From Avena insularis (lineage: Eukaryota; Streptophyta; Magnoliopsida; Poales; Poaceae): DNA of 64,000 nucleotides. The stretch is taken from positions 124,001 to 188,000 of the forward strand of contig JAJUPC010000224.1 of the NCBI GenBank assembly GCA_023614405.1, written 5' to 3'. The notes under the pieces are model-generated. The model was not told the DNA's origin, searched no databases, and saw only the letters and a list, made by a program, of their open reading frames with translations. Within the stretch, counting starts at the first letter, position 1; each line of letters opens with the position of its first letter. Positions 34,161 through 43,924 of the stretch are shown here, one piece after another. The translations under genes and the position numbers were made by a program.

Positions 34161-37100
34161 GCTCTTCTCAAGCGGTACCATCTCCGCGACACGCCGCAAC
34201 GTCAAGCTATGATGGTGACCTCTCCGCAAGACCTCCAAGACGTGAAGCGGACCGGCCACAACAAAGGGCACTTGTGCTTCAACAAGAACAACCTCACATG
34301 GACCACCAAGCCAATCGCCATCGACATGTTATTTCCACAACAAGTGAAGCATCCGAAGCGGAAGAACAAGTTCGCCGGCGGCGTGAAGCACTCGAAGATC
34401 CACCAAGGCGTCCCCCTCGACATGAACGTCAACGTCGTCAACATGATCTTCATGACGAGCCTCCGCCACATCAAGAAGAAAGGGAGCAGCCCATTGCGCA
34501 TGCGGCTCGACGTCCTCCTCGCCACATGGCGCAAGATAATGCCCCTCGGAATCAACCACGACAAGAACAAGAGCAAGCTCCCCAAGCTCGCCGCGAGGAC
34601 CAACAACCTCCTCCTTGTCAACAACCGCGCCAACAACAAGAGCAAGCTCCCCAAGCTCGTTGTCCAAACCAAGTTCCACCAGCAAACGCGGCACCTCAAC
34701 AACCGCAAGAGCAACGCCACCATCAACAAGCAAGACATGAGAGCTCGGATGATGAAGATGGCCGCCATAATCATGGCAAATTCGGCAAGCTCAAGTTCAC
34801 CATGCCCAAGTTCACCGGTTCCAATGATCCCGAAGAATACCTCTCATGGGAACTCAAGGTTGACAAGATCTTCCGCATGCACAATTTTAGCAATGAGAAG
34901 ATGATGGCCATGGCATCCCTCGAGTTTGATGAATATGCCAACCTTTGGTGGGAACAAGTCCAACTCGCTCGTGAATCAAAAGAAGAGACCCCAATCTCAA
35001 CTTGGCAAGATATGAAGGCTCATATGAGATCCCGCTTTGTTCCTTCACACTACACGCGTGACCTCTTCAACAAGCTTCAAACGCTTAGTCAAGGAACAAA
35101 GACCGTGGAAGAGTACTTCAAGCAAATGGAGCTCAACATGATCCGTGCCAACATTGAAGAGCGGGATGAACAAACAATGGCACGTTTCCTCAATGGCTTG
35201 AACCATCCTATCAAGCGCATCACCGAGTTCCAACGGTACAACAACATGGTTGAGCTTGTGCACATTGCATCAAAGGCCGAACGTCAAGTGCAAGAGGACA
35301 TCAAGTTCAACAAGCCAAATACATACTTCACATACAAGCAAGCTCCAACCACTACTTCGATAACACCAAGTGGAAGCTCCTCAAATACCACCAAGCTTCC
35401 CTTCAAGCCAACACTTCCTCAAGGAAAACCGCCCCCAAGTGGCAAGTACACAAGAGATGAACAACCATTCAATGGTGAGTGCTACAAGTGTGGAGGCAAA
35501 GGACACAAGTCATCCGCATGTGGGAACAAGAAAGTTTTGTTCATCCATGACAACGGCAATGAAGAATACTTGAGTGAAGAAGAGTTTGATGCAAGGGTCA
35601 AGGAAGCCATGGCAAGGCAACATTTGGAAGAGGACCAAGAACTACTCATGTGTGAGCATGACGCAAGTCCATCACTTGTGGTCACAAGGGTCTTAACTAC
35701 TCAAGCCAATGAGAATGAAGACCAACGATCAAACATCTTCCAAACTCGTGCCGGTATCAATGGGAGGTCCATCAAGGTTGTCATCGATGGAGGGAGTTGG
35801 CACAATCTTGCAAGCACGGAATTGTGTGAGAAACTCAACCTCACCCTCCACCCGCATAAACACCCCTACCATATCCAATGGCTAAGTGACCAAGGATCCG
35901 TCAAGATCAAGCACACTGTCTCGGTAACGTTCTCAATTGGGCCCTACAAGGACACGGTGGAATGTGACGTGGTCCCAATGACGGTTTGGCATATGTTGCT
36001 CGGAAGGCCGTGGCAATATGACAAGCGTGCTTTGCATGATGGTCACTCAAACACTTATACCTTCAAATGGCTTGACAAAACTTGTGTGTTGCAACCAATG
36101 ACTCCTAGCCAAATAATTGCGGACAATGCAAAGGCTTTAGCGAGGGCGCAATACACAAAACCATCTTGTGAGAAGAGTGGTGAGCGAGAGAACCACACTA
36201 TAGTGAGTGAGTGCCACAAGCCAAACTCGAGTGGAAAAACTAAGAGTGTTCTTCTTGCCACCAAAAGTGAGATGAGAGAAGTGCGGAACAACCCATCCAT
36301 TTTGCACTATGTCCTTGTATGCAAGGGACTAGCGCAAGGAACTAATGACTTGACAAATGTTCCTCCTCCGTTGATGGCTGTTTTGCAGGAATTCCAAGAT
36401 GTATTTCCCAAAGAGCTTCCTCATGGACTACCTCCTCTTCGTGGAATCGAGCACCGCATCGACCTCATTCCCGGCGCCCCACTCTCAAACCGCGCCGCGT
36501 ATCGCACGAACCCGGAAGAGACTAAGGAGATAGAACGACAAATCAACCAACTCGACTCCAAAGGTTTGATCCAAGTAAGCACTAGCCCAAGCGCGGTCCC
36601 CGTGATTCTAGTTCCAAAAACGGATGATACGTTGCGGTTATGCATGGACTGCCATCCAATCAATGCTATTACCGTGCGTTATCTACATCCTATACCGCGT
36701 CTGGATGACATGCTTGATGAGTTATGTGGGGCCACTATATTTTTGAAAATTGATCTTCGTAGTGGTTACCATCAAATTCGCATGGCCGAAGGTGATGAAT
36801 GGAAAACCGCCTTCAAGACCAAGCTTGGTCTCTATGAAGGGTTGGTTATGCCTTTTGGCTTATCTAATGCCCCATCTACCTTCATGCGCCTCATGAACCA
36901 CATTTTGCGATCTCTCATTGGGAAGAGTGTAGTTGTTTACTTTGATGACATCCTTGTCTATAGCAAGTCTCTAGAGGAGCATGTTACTCATGTTAAGGAG
37001 GTCCTTCAAATCCTTCGTCATGAAAAGCTTTATGCTAATCTCCCAAAGTGTACTTTTGCAAGAGACAAGCTGATTTTCCTCGGTTTTGTTGTGTCTTCCA

Positions 37101-38488
37101 ATGGCATTGAAGTTGATGTCTCAAAAGTCAAGGACATACGATATTGGCCCATCCCTACAAATGTTAGTGAACTTCGTAGTTTTCATGGGTTGGCTGGCTT
37201 TTACCGTCGCTTTGTGAAAGACTTTTCTACAATTGCTTGCCCCCTCAACGAATTGACCAAGAAAAATGTCACGTTCGTTTGGGGAAAGGCACAACAAAAG
37301 GCTTTTGATGAACTCAAAAAGAGGCTCACCGAAGCACCACTTCTTGCATTGCCGGATTTCACAAAAACCTTTGAGATTGAATGTGACGCTAGTGGTATTG
37401 GCATTGGTGGTGTCCTTATGCAAAATGGGCGTCCTATTGCTTACCATAGTGAGAAACTTGATGGCGCACGTCTCAACTATCCCATTTATGACAAAGAACT
37501 TTTTGCCTTGGTTCGAGTTCTTCAAGTGTGGCAACACTATCTTTGGCCCAAAGAATTTATCATCCATTCCGACCATGAGTCGTTGAAATACCTTAAGGGC
37601 CAAGCCAACTTGAGTACACGTCACGCAAAATGGGTTGAGTTCATGGAGTCTTTTCCTTACATTGTCAAATACAAGAAGGGTAAAGAAAATGTGGTAGCGG
37701 ACGCCTTGTCTCGCAAAAACACAAGCCTTCTTACACGACTCGAAGTAAATGTATTGGGTCTTGATGACATCAAATCTTTGTACGCGTCCGACCCTTTCTT
37801 TGGAACAATTTTTGCAACATGTTCAATAGACAAAGGGATTGATGATTTCTATTTGCATAAGGGTTTTCTTTTCAAACAAAACAAGCTTTGCATTCCGAAA
37901 TCGTCTCTCCAACTTTTGCTTCTTCAAGAGTCCCATGGTGGAGGCCTTATGGGTCACTTTGGCCGTGACAAGACTTATGACATGCTCTCCACTCACTACT
38001 TTTGGCCGAAGATGAAGCACGACGTGGAGCGCCACGTCCAGCGATGCACTACATGTATCCAAGCTAAGTCTAAGTCCAACCCCTTTGGTCTTTATATGCC
38101 ATTGCCTATTCCTCATGCACCTTGGTCGGACATTAGCATGGACTTTGTGTTAGGCTTGCCTAGATCTAAACATGGTCATGATTCTATATTTGTAGTAGTG
38201 GATCGCTTTTCAAAAATGACACATTTCATTCCGTGCCATAAGACCGATGATGCTTCACATGTAGAAAATTTGTTTTTCAGGGACATAATTCGGCTACACG
38301 GTGTATCAAGAACAATCGTCTCCGACCGCGACGTAAAATTCATGAGCTACTTCTGGAAGACTCTCATGGCCAAGCTCGGCATCAAGCTCCTCTTCTCGTC
38401 CGCCTCGCATCCTCAAACCGATGGACAAACCGAGGTCGTCAATCGAAATCTGGGCACCCTCCTCGGTGTTGATAAAGAAGAACCTTAA
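34157..38488 (+). CDS. B1 Gag-Pol polyprotein, 1443 codons, lacking both ends
   Basis: Retrotransposon polyprotein that would form particles, process itself, copy RNA to DNA and integrate it. Visible in order: Arg/Gln/His-rich linker; Gag core (~214-381: [26 protein letters not shown]); CCHC knuckle C442-x2-C445-x4-H450-x4-C455; protease IDGGS with Asp544; RT with YFDD at 928-931; RNase H (CDAS, Asp1077; SDHESLKYL); integrase zinc domain (H1260 ... C1297, C1300) and D1329, D1390, E1426, a D-D35-E core. It stops at residue 1443 because of a 2-base deletion just after the core. All catalytic residues seen are intact. Gag N-terminus and integrase C-terminus lie in other frames. Confidence 0.95.
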   Translation: MSSSQAVPSPRHAATSSYDGDLSARPPRREADRPQQRALVLQQEQPHMDHQANRHRHVISTTSEASEAEEQVRRRREALEDPPRRPPRHERQRRQHDLHDEPPPHQEEREQPIAHAARRPPRHMAQDNAPRNQPRQEQEQAPQARREDQQPPPCQQPRQQQEQAPQARCPNQVPPANAAPQQPQEQRHHQQARHESSDDEDGRHNHGKFGKLKFTMPKFTGSNDPEEYLSWELKVDKIFRMHNFSNEKMMAMASLEFDEYANLWWEQVQLARESKEETPISTWQDMKAHMRSRFVPSHYTRDLFNKLQTLSQGTKTVEEYFKQMELNMIRANIEERDEQTMARFLNGLNHPIKRITEFQRYNNMVELVHIASKAERQVQEDIKFNKPNTYFTYKQAPTTTSITPSGSSSNTTKLPFKPTLPQGKPPPSGKYTRDEQPFNGECYKCGGKGHKSSACGNKKVLFIHDNGNEEYLSEEEFDARVKEAMARQHLEEDQELLMCEHDASPSLVVTRVLTTQANENEDQRSNIFQTRAGINGRSIKVVIDGGSWHNLASTELCEKLNLTLHPHKHPYHIQWLSDQGSVKIKHTVSVTFSIGPYKDTVECDVVPMTVWHMLLGRPWQYDKRALHDGHSNTYTFKWLDKTCVLQPMTPSQIIADNAKALARAQYTKPSCEKSGERENHTIVSECHKPNSSGKTKSVLLATKSEMREVRNNPSILHYVLVCKGLAQGTNDLTNVPPPLMAVLQEFQDVFPKELPHGLPPLRGIEHRIDLIPGAPLSNRAAYRTNPEETKEIERQINQLDSKGLIQVSTSPSAVPVILVPKTDDTLRLCMDCHPINAITVRYLHPIPRLDDMLDELCGATIFLKIDLRSGYHQIRMAEGDEWKTAFKTKLGLYEGLVMPFGLSNAPSTFMRLMNHILRSLIGKSVVVYFDDILVYSKSLEEHVTHVKEVLQILRHEKLYANLPKCTFARDKLIFLGFVVSSNGIEVDVSKVKDIRYWPIPTNVSELRSFHGLAGFYRRFVKDFSTIACPLNELTKKNVTFVWGKAQQKAFDELKKRLTEAPLLALPDFTKTFEIECDASGIGIGGVLMQNGRPIAYHSEKLDGARLNYPIYDKELFALVRVLQVWQHYLWPKEFIIHSDHESLKYLKGQANLSTRHAKWVEFMESFPYIVKYKKGKENVVADALSRKNTSLLTRLEVNVLGLDDIKSLYASDPFFGTIFATCSIDKGIDDFYLHKGFLFKQNKLCIPKSSLQLLLLQESHGGGLMGHFGRDKTYDMLSTHYFWPKMKHDVERHVQRCTTCIQAKSKSNPFGLYMPLPIPHAPWSDISMDFVLGLPRSKHGHDSIFVVVDRFSKMTHFIPCHKTDDASHVENLFFRDIIRLHGVSRTIVSDRDVKFMSYFWKTLMAKLGIKLLFSSASHPQTDGQTEVVNRNLGTLLGVDKEEP

Positions 38489-39013
38489 AGGCGGGAGGAA
38501 TGTATTCCACATGCCGAGTTACGCCTACAACCGCCAAGCACTCCACAACCATGAGGAGCCCGTTCATGATCGTCATGGCTTGAGCCCCTCATGCGCTCGA
38601 TATTCTTCCACTACCTCTTCATGAGCGTGCCAATATGGGCGTGTAAGCGTGCACAAACAATTAAGAAACTCCATGAAGATACACGAGCTACGATCGAGAA
38701 ACAAGTCCTTCGCCAAGCATCAAGGCTAAACAAGAACAAGAAAGAGATGATCTTCGAAGAAGGCGACCTTGTGTGGATACACTTGAGTAAAGACCGCTTC
38801 CCCAAGGACCGCGACTCCAAACTCAAGCCAAGAGGTGATGGACCGTTCAAAGTGCTAAAGAGGATAAACAACAGCATACCATCATAGATCTCCCAACATC
38901 CAAGTATCTTGTGAGCCGACATTCAATGTCAAGGACCTCTCACCCTACCATGGCGAAGATGAAGTTGAGAAGCGTTGAAGAGTCGAGGACGACTCTTTCC
39001 CAAGGGGGGGAGC
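38489..39013 (+). pseudogene. B1 integrase C-terminus and polypurine tract
   Basis: Codons of the integrase C-terminal region are spread over shifted frames; 38591-38887 reads [28 protein letters not shown], the GPF-type module. At least six 1-3-base deletions relative to B3 and B5 occur between 38455 and 39000. It ends TTTCCCAAGGGGGGGAGC, whose G7 run is the polypurine tract (39001-39013). Confidence 0.88.
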
Positions 39014-39962
39014 TGATGCAGCCCGTCGGACGCACCTCCATCTACAACACCTAGTCCCCCAAGTGGACCAATGACTCGCGCCCGTGCCAAGCTCCTACAA
39101 GCCAAGGTTAACTCGCTCCTTTCCTCATGTGATTTTGGCCTACCTTTGGATGGCTTGCTACTTCATGCATCTACGTTGTGTATCCTCAGATATGAAGCAA
39201 CACCTCCACACCAAGCCACCAAGGAAGCGGGACCAGGAGAAGAAGCCATTTGGGCGCACTGCCGGAGTCTCCGGTGTGGGCAGTCTCGGTCTCCTACACC
39301 GAGTCTCCGGACCTTCCTCCCTCGGGCCAGCATCGAGACCCAAGCCCGGGACAGCCTGAAGCCCCCTCGGGAGGCAGGTCCGAGATTGGCCGAGTCTCCT
39401 GGGCCAGGAGTCTCCTGCACTGACCGCCACCAGACATGTTAAAGCCTTTTGGGCTGGCCCATGTAACCCCAATTTCGCCCCAAACTTCCAGTTTTATTCG
39501 GAACTACCCCCTGTTTATGTGGTTGGCCTATATATAGCCCCACCCCTCATATGTAAACCCTAGACTTGGATAATGATAGATTAAGACACCCCTTGAGGAT
39601 CTTTTAATCTATTGGTCTCATGCTCCTACCAAGGAGAACCTATTGTCCACCCTCCTCTTGGATCTTGCCTAGTGCGTTCAAGTTGTACAAGGCCTTGGGT
39701 TCTCGGTTTCTCGCCCCCAAGTCGTCAAGATCTCACCAAGCACCTCGTCCCCCGTTGTTGGCATGGAGAGAGAGCTTCGCCCAACACCGATCCTAGAGAT
39801 TATGTTGGACCGATTGCCACCGGCGTGAGGGATCGGCGTGTATCGTGTTTTGTGTGCGTGTGTTCGTGGTTTTCATCCCCTTCCTCCCTCGACCACCGTT
39901 TTCCCCTCGTTTCTCGTGGAATTCGTGAAAGATCGGGCCACCCCAAGGGGTTCCCCATAACA
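39014..39962 (+). repeat. B1 3' LTR
   Basis: 949 bp, 35 shorter than the 5' LTR. Most of the shortening lies in the dyad array (39255-39425), where exact dyads are largely destroyed. The rest is nearly identical to the 5' copy. A CCTA deletion lies near 39029. Confidence 0.95.
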
Positions 39963-39977
39963 GGTTACCCCATAACA
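39963..39977 (+). repeat. B3 3' LTR, terminal 15 bases with the B1 target duplication
   Basis: GGTTACCCCATAACA: the second GGTTA copy followed by the last ten bases of the B3 LTR. Confidence 0.9.
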
Positions 39978-40986
39978 AAAGCGGTGGAAGGGGAAAGGGG
40001 ATGAAATCCATGAACACACACGCGAAGAACTCGATGAACACACACACGCGAAAACACGATACGAGCCGATAGCTCACGCCGGTGGCAACCGGTCCAACAC
40101 AATCCCTAGGATCGGCGTTGGGCAAGACACTCTCCCACGACAACAATGGGGGTAAGAGGCTTGATGAGATCTTGACTACTTGGGCACGAGACACCGAGCT
40201 CCCAAGGACTTGTACAACTTGAACGCACTAGGAAAAATCCAAGAGGTTTGTGGATAATTTGGTTCTCCGTGTCAAGGAGCATGAGACAAATAGTTGATAG
40301 ATCCTCAAAGGGGTGTCTTCAACTACAATTATCCAAGTCCAAGGTTTACAATAGGGGGTGCGGGCTATTTATAGGCCAGCCACATAAACAGAGGTAGTTT
40401 AGGAACGAAATGGGAAAATATAAAGAGAGGGTGCAGTATTTGGGCGAACCGACTTGAACAGGTCGAAGACCGGTAATCTTGGATGGGCGACGGTAGTACC
40501 GTGCAACCCGTAGTACCGCTCGAGGACCCGTAGTACCGGGCGGCCTGGCTTCCGTTGGCGTCGCCTATAGCGAGCGGTAGTAGAGGGCGGTAGTACCGCT
40601 GACCGGTAGTACCGGTTCCCGAACCGGTAGTACCGCTGGCATCTGGGGCTTGGTTGGGTTCCTCCTGGTGCGTCCGGTAGCTGGGGCTGGTTGTGCCGCT
40701 TGAACCGGTAGTACCGGTCGTAGGGTTCGGTAGTACCGCTGGAGTCTGAAATTGGTTGGTCGCTTCCGCGGTGGTTTCTCCGTTCCATGGGTCCTTCTCT
40801 TCGTACCTGATGATGCACAGTGTATGCGTATGAAGTAGCAAGCCATCCAGGGGCGTATCAAAATCACACAAGGAAAGGAGCGAGTTAACCATAGCTTGTA
40901 GGAGTCTGGCTCGGGCGCGAGTCATGGGTCCACTTGGGGAGCTCGTAGAAGTAGATGTAGTAGTGTTCGTAGGATGGGTTGCATCA
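39978..40986 (-). repeat. B5 3' LTR, outer end missing
   Basis: Minus strand starts TGATGCAACCCA at 40986 next to the G7 polypurine tract. The TAG-type array is at 40487-40745 (ACCGGTAGTACCGG near 40607 and 40720). The TATAAATAG box is near 40367-40376. Confidence 0.93.
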
Positions 40987-42744
40987 GCTCCCCCCCTTGG
41001 GAAAGAGTCGTCCTCGACTCTTCAACCTTCTCAACATCATCATCTCCATGGAAGGGTGAAAGGTCCTTAACATTGAACGTTGGGCTCACAAGGTACTTCG
41101 ATGTTGGGATATCGATGATGTAGGCGTTGTTGTTGATCCTCTTGAGTACTTTGAATGGTCCATCACCTCTTGGCTTGAGTTTGGAGTCGCGATCCTTGGG
41201 GAAGCGGTCTTTACTCAAGTGTATCCACACAAGGTCGCCTTCTTCGAAGATCATCTCTTTCTTGTTCTTGTTTAGCCTTGATGCTTGGCGAAGGACTTGT
41301 TGCTCGATCGTAGCTCTTGTGTCTTCATGTAGCTGTTTCATTGCTTGGGCACGCTTGTCAACGTCCATGTTGGTGCGGTCGTGTAGAGGAAGAGGTAATA
41401 TGTCGAGCGCGGTGAGAGGCTCGAATCCATAGACGATCATGAATGGGATCATCATGGTGGTGGAGTGCTTTGCACGATTGTAGGCGAACTCGGCGTGTGG
41501 TATGCATTCCTCCCAATCTTTAAGATTCTTCGTTATCAACACACGTAGAAGTGTGCCAAGGCTTCGATTGACGACCTCGGTTTGTCCATCGGTTTGGGGA
41601 TGTGAGGCGGACGAGAATAGGAGCTTGATGCCGAGCTTGGCCATGAGTGTCTTCCAAAAGTAGCTCATGAATTTGACGTCACGGTCGGAGACGATTGTTC
41701 TTGGTACACCGTGTAGCCGAATTATTTCCCTGAAAAACAAATTTGCTACATGTGAAGCATCATCGGTCTTATGGCACGGAATGAAGTGTGCCATTTTGGA
41801 AAAGCGATCCACTACCACAAATATAGAATCATGTCCATGTTTAGATCTAGGCAATCCTAACACAAAGTCCATGCTAATGTCCGACCAAGGTGCATGAGGA
41901 ATACGCAATGGCGTATAAAGACCAAAGGGGTTAGACTTGGACTTAGCTTGGACACAAGTAGTGCATCGTTGGACGTGGCGCTCCACGTCGCGCTTCATCT
42001 TGGGCCAATAGTAGTGAGTGGAGAGCATGTCATATGTCTTGTCACGGCCAAAGTGACCCATAAGTCCTCCACCATGGGACTCTTGAAGAAGCAAAATTTG
42101 GAGAGACGACTTCGGAATGCAAAGCTTGTTTTGTTTGAAAAGAAAACCCTTATTCAAATAGAAATCATCAACCCCTTTGCCTATTGAACACTTTGCAAAA
42201 ATTGATCCAAAGAATGGGTCGGACGGGTACAAAGATTTGATGTCATCAAGACCCAAGACATTTACTTCAAGTCGCGTAAGAAGGTTTGTGTTTTTGCGAG
42301 ACAAGGCGTCCGCTACTACATTTTCTTTACCCTTGTACTTGACAATGTAAGGAAAGGATTCCATGAACTCAACCCATTTGGCATGTCTTTTACTCAAATT
42401 GGCTTGGCCCTTAAGATATTTCAACGACTCATGGTCGAAATGGATGATAAATTCTTTGGGCCAAAGGTAGTGTTGCCACACTTGAAGGACACGAACCAAG
42501 GCAAAAAGCTCTTTGTCATAAATTGGATAGTTAAGGCGTGCGCCGTCAAGTTTCTCACTATGGTATGCGATAGGACGACCATTTTGCATAAGGACGCCTC
42601 CAATGCCAATACCACTAGCGTCACATTCGATCTCAAAAGTTTTTGTGAACTGCAAAGCGAGGAGTGGTGCTTGGTGAGCCTCTTTTGAGCTCATCAAATG
42701 CTTTGTTGTGCTTTGCCCCAAACAAAAGTGACATTTTCTTGGTC
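40987..42744 (-). pseudogene. B5 RNase H and integrase
   Basis: A minus-strand frame open from ~42750 into the LTR (stop at 40922) carries [36 protein letters not shown], the HHCC domain, [26 protein letters not shown] and [14 protein letters not shown]. The integrase is complete and uninterrupted, the best preserved of the B copies. The N-terminal side is out of frame near 42700 and cut at a TTGGTC junction. Read through the G7 tract, the frame ends [12 protein letters not shown] and stops ~60 bases into the LTR, in a different frame from the MTRARA stretch. Confidence 0.88.
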
Positions 42745-43924
42745 TTTTCCCCATAAATTTATTTCACCAAAAACAGCCCCAATTAGTGTTTTGGATCGAT
42801 CCTGTGATTTGAGATGAGTTTTGGTAGGTTTTTGATCCAGTGGATTACTTGCTAAACTAGTTGATCTACCTTCGTTCCATGGCCTAATTCTTGATTTTCC
42901 CCCATCAATCAGAGTTTTGGTTGGGATTTTTTCAGCCGTCCCAGTTCAGTTCTGGACTCTGCAGAATCCTCAGGACCAGGAATCTCGGCCTAGACGGAGT
43001 CTCCGGACTTTGGAGCTCGAGACGGAGTCTCGGACCTCGGACCGGAGTCTACCCTGCTGAGAGCAGAAAAACCATGCACCGGTTTTTGACATAACTTTTG
43101 CATTTCAACTTCGGATTTTGGTGTTCTTTAAATACCGTTTGAAGAGGAGGGAGCACTAATCATCATCTCGTTGTTCATATATCTACTCGCCATCAAATTC
43201 CGTGAAGCAAGGCGGAAGCCAACAATAAAGGGTGAAGCTAAATGAAGAAAGGTATAACATTAGCGACTTTTCCCCTTGTATTCCTTTGTGAACCCAGTAA
43301 CTTTCGCGAGCAACAAACACCTATTGAGACTAGTTCCTCTTGCCAATTTGCTTAGCTATATACATTTGATACCTTATGTGAATTCCGAGCAAACGTTGTG
43401 GCGCTATCTCATATAGATTATCTTGTATAGTTGTTTTGGCACAAGGAAGAGCAAGTGAAAAAGAAAAAGAATGAAAAAAATGAAAAAAAAGAAAAGAAAA
43501 AGAAAAGAAGTACAAACATGTACCTCGTAGAATAGGAAGCAAGCTCGATAGACATCATATGGGGTGGTACTTATTGTGCATATCTTATAGCCCACCAATT
43601 TTGTGCAATCAGTTGGCGTCTCTCCTTGTACTTGTGTGAAGCCACGAGCTTATAGTCTTAGCTAGAATCATTTGGTTCTTAGCTCACTTTCTCTCGTCGC
43701 TTTGATCCCATTTATCCCACGTGTGTGTTTCCTAATGTACATATTTTCTTATGGATTGACTTGTTCCTTTGGTGATCATTGTGGTTCTTTGCTTATACAA
43801 CATCTTGATTTGGATTGGTTCTTGACGCTTCTTCACTTTTCCATACCTATCACCATAGGCCTTGGGCGTTGTATCCTAACTCCGCTACCACTTCCATACT
43901 CTGCCGCTTGGTCTTGTGCATCAT
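42745..43924 (+). other. D3 leader
   Basis: Family D leader in plus orientation, with GAG-type dyads (GGAGTCTCCGG near 42998 and degenerate copies to 43045) and the purine tract at 43455-43510. The start codon context reads GCATCATC, so the ATG is lost. Confidence 0.8.

Larger units (their letters stand above)
31490..39962 (+). mobile_element. B1: nearly complete Ty3/gypsy element (family B)
   Basis: 8473 bp with two LTRs, primer site, leader, gag-pol and polypurine tract, flanked by GGTTA (31485-31489, 39963-39967). Main lesions: a 1-base deletion in the gag N-terminus, and a cluster of small deletions from ~38455 that breaks the integrase C-terminus. It inserted ten bases before the terminus of the B3 3' LTR. 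The best candidate in the window for the lineage that supplied enzymes to family D. Confidence 0.95.
12181..39977 (+). mobile_element. B3: family B Ty3/gypsy element, host of four later insertions
   Basis: Pieces in order: 5' LTR end (12181-12376), primer site and leader (to ~12958), A LTR fragment replacing gag, protease (13795-14081), D1, RT-RNase H-integrase (20944-23713), and a 3' LTR in three parts (23714-24099, 30869-31489, 39963-39977) separated by D2 and B1. D1, D2 and B1 have exact 5-bp duplications (GTTCT, TTGAC, GGTTA), so the order is secure. The host pol carries two point stops and one 1-bp deletion. Confidence 0.9.
39978..42744 (-). mobile_element. B5: family B element, 3' part
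   Basis: On the minus strand: RNase H, integrase, polypurine tract and 3' LTR. The LTR lacks its last ~62 bases at 39978, exactly where B3 ends, so B3 probably inserted here (predicted duplication AAAGC). The upstream part is cut at 42744 and replaced by family D leader sequence. Dyads are of the TAG type. Confidence 0.88.

Noticed and set aside
34202..34774. Long minus-strand ORF opposite the B1 gag linker
   Set aside because: Shadow of the Arg/Gln/His-rich plus-strand frame; no motif, and the same opposite-strand frame appears in B6 at the matching place.
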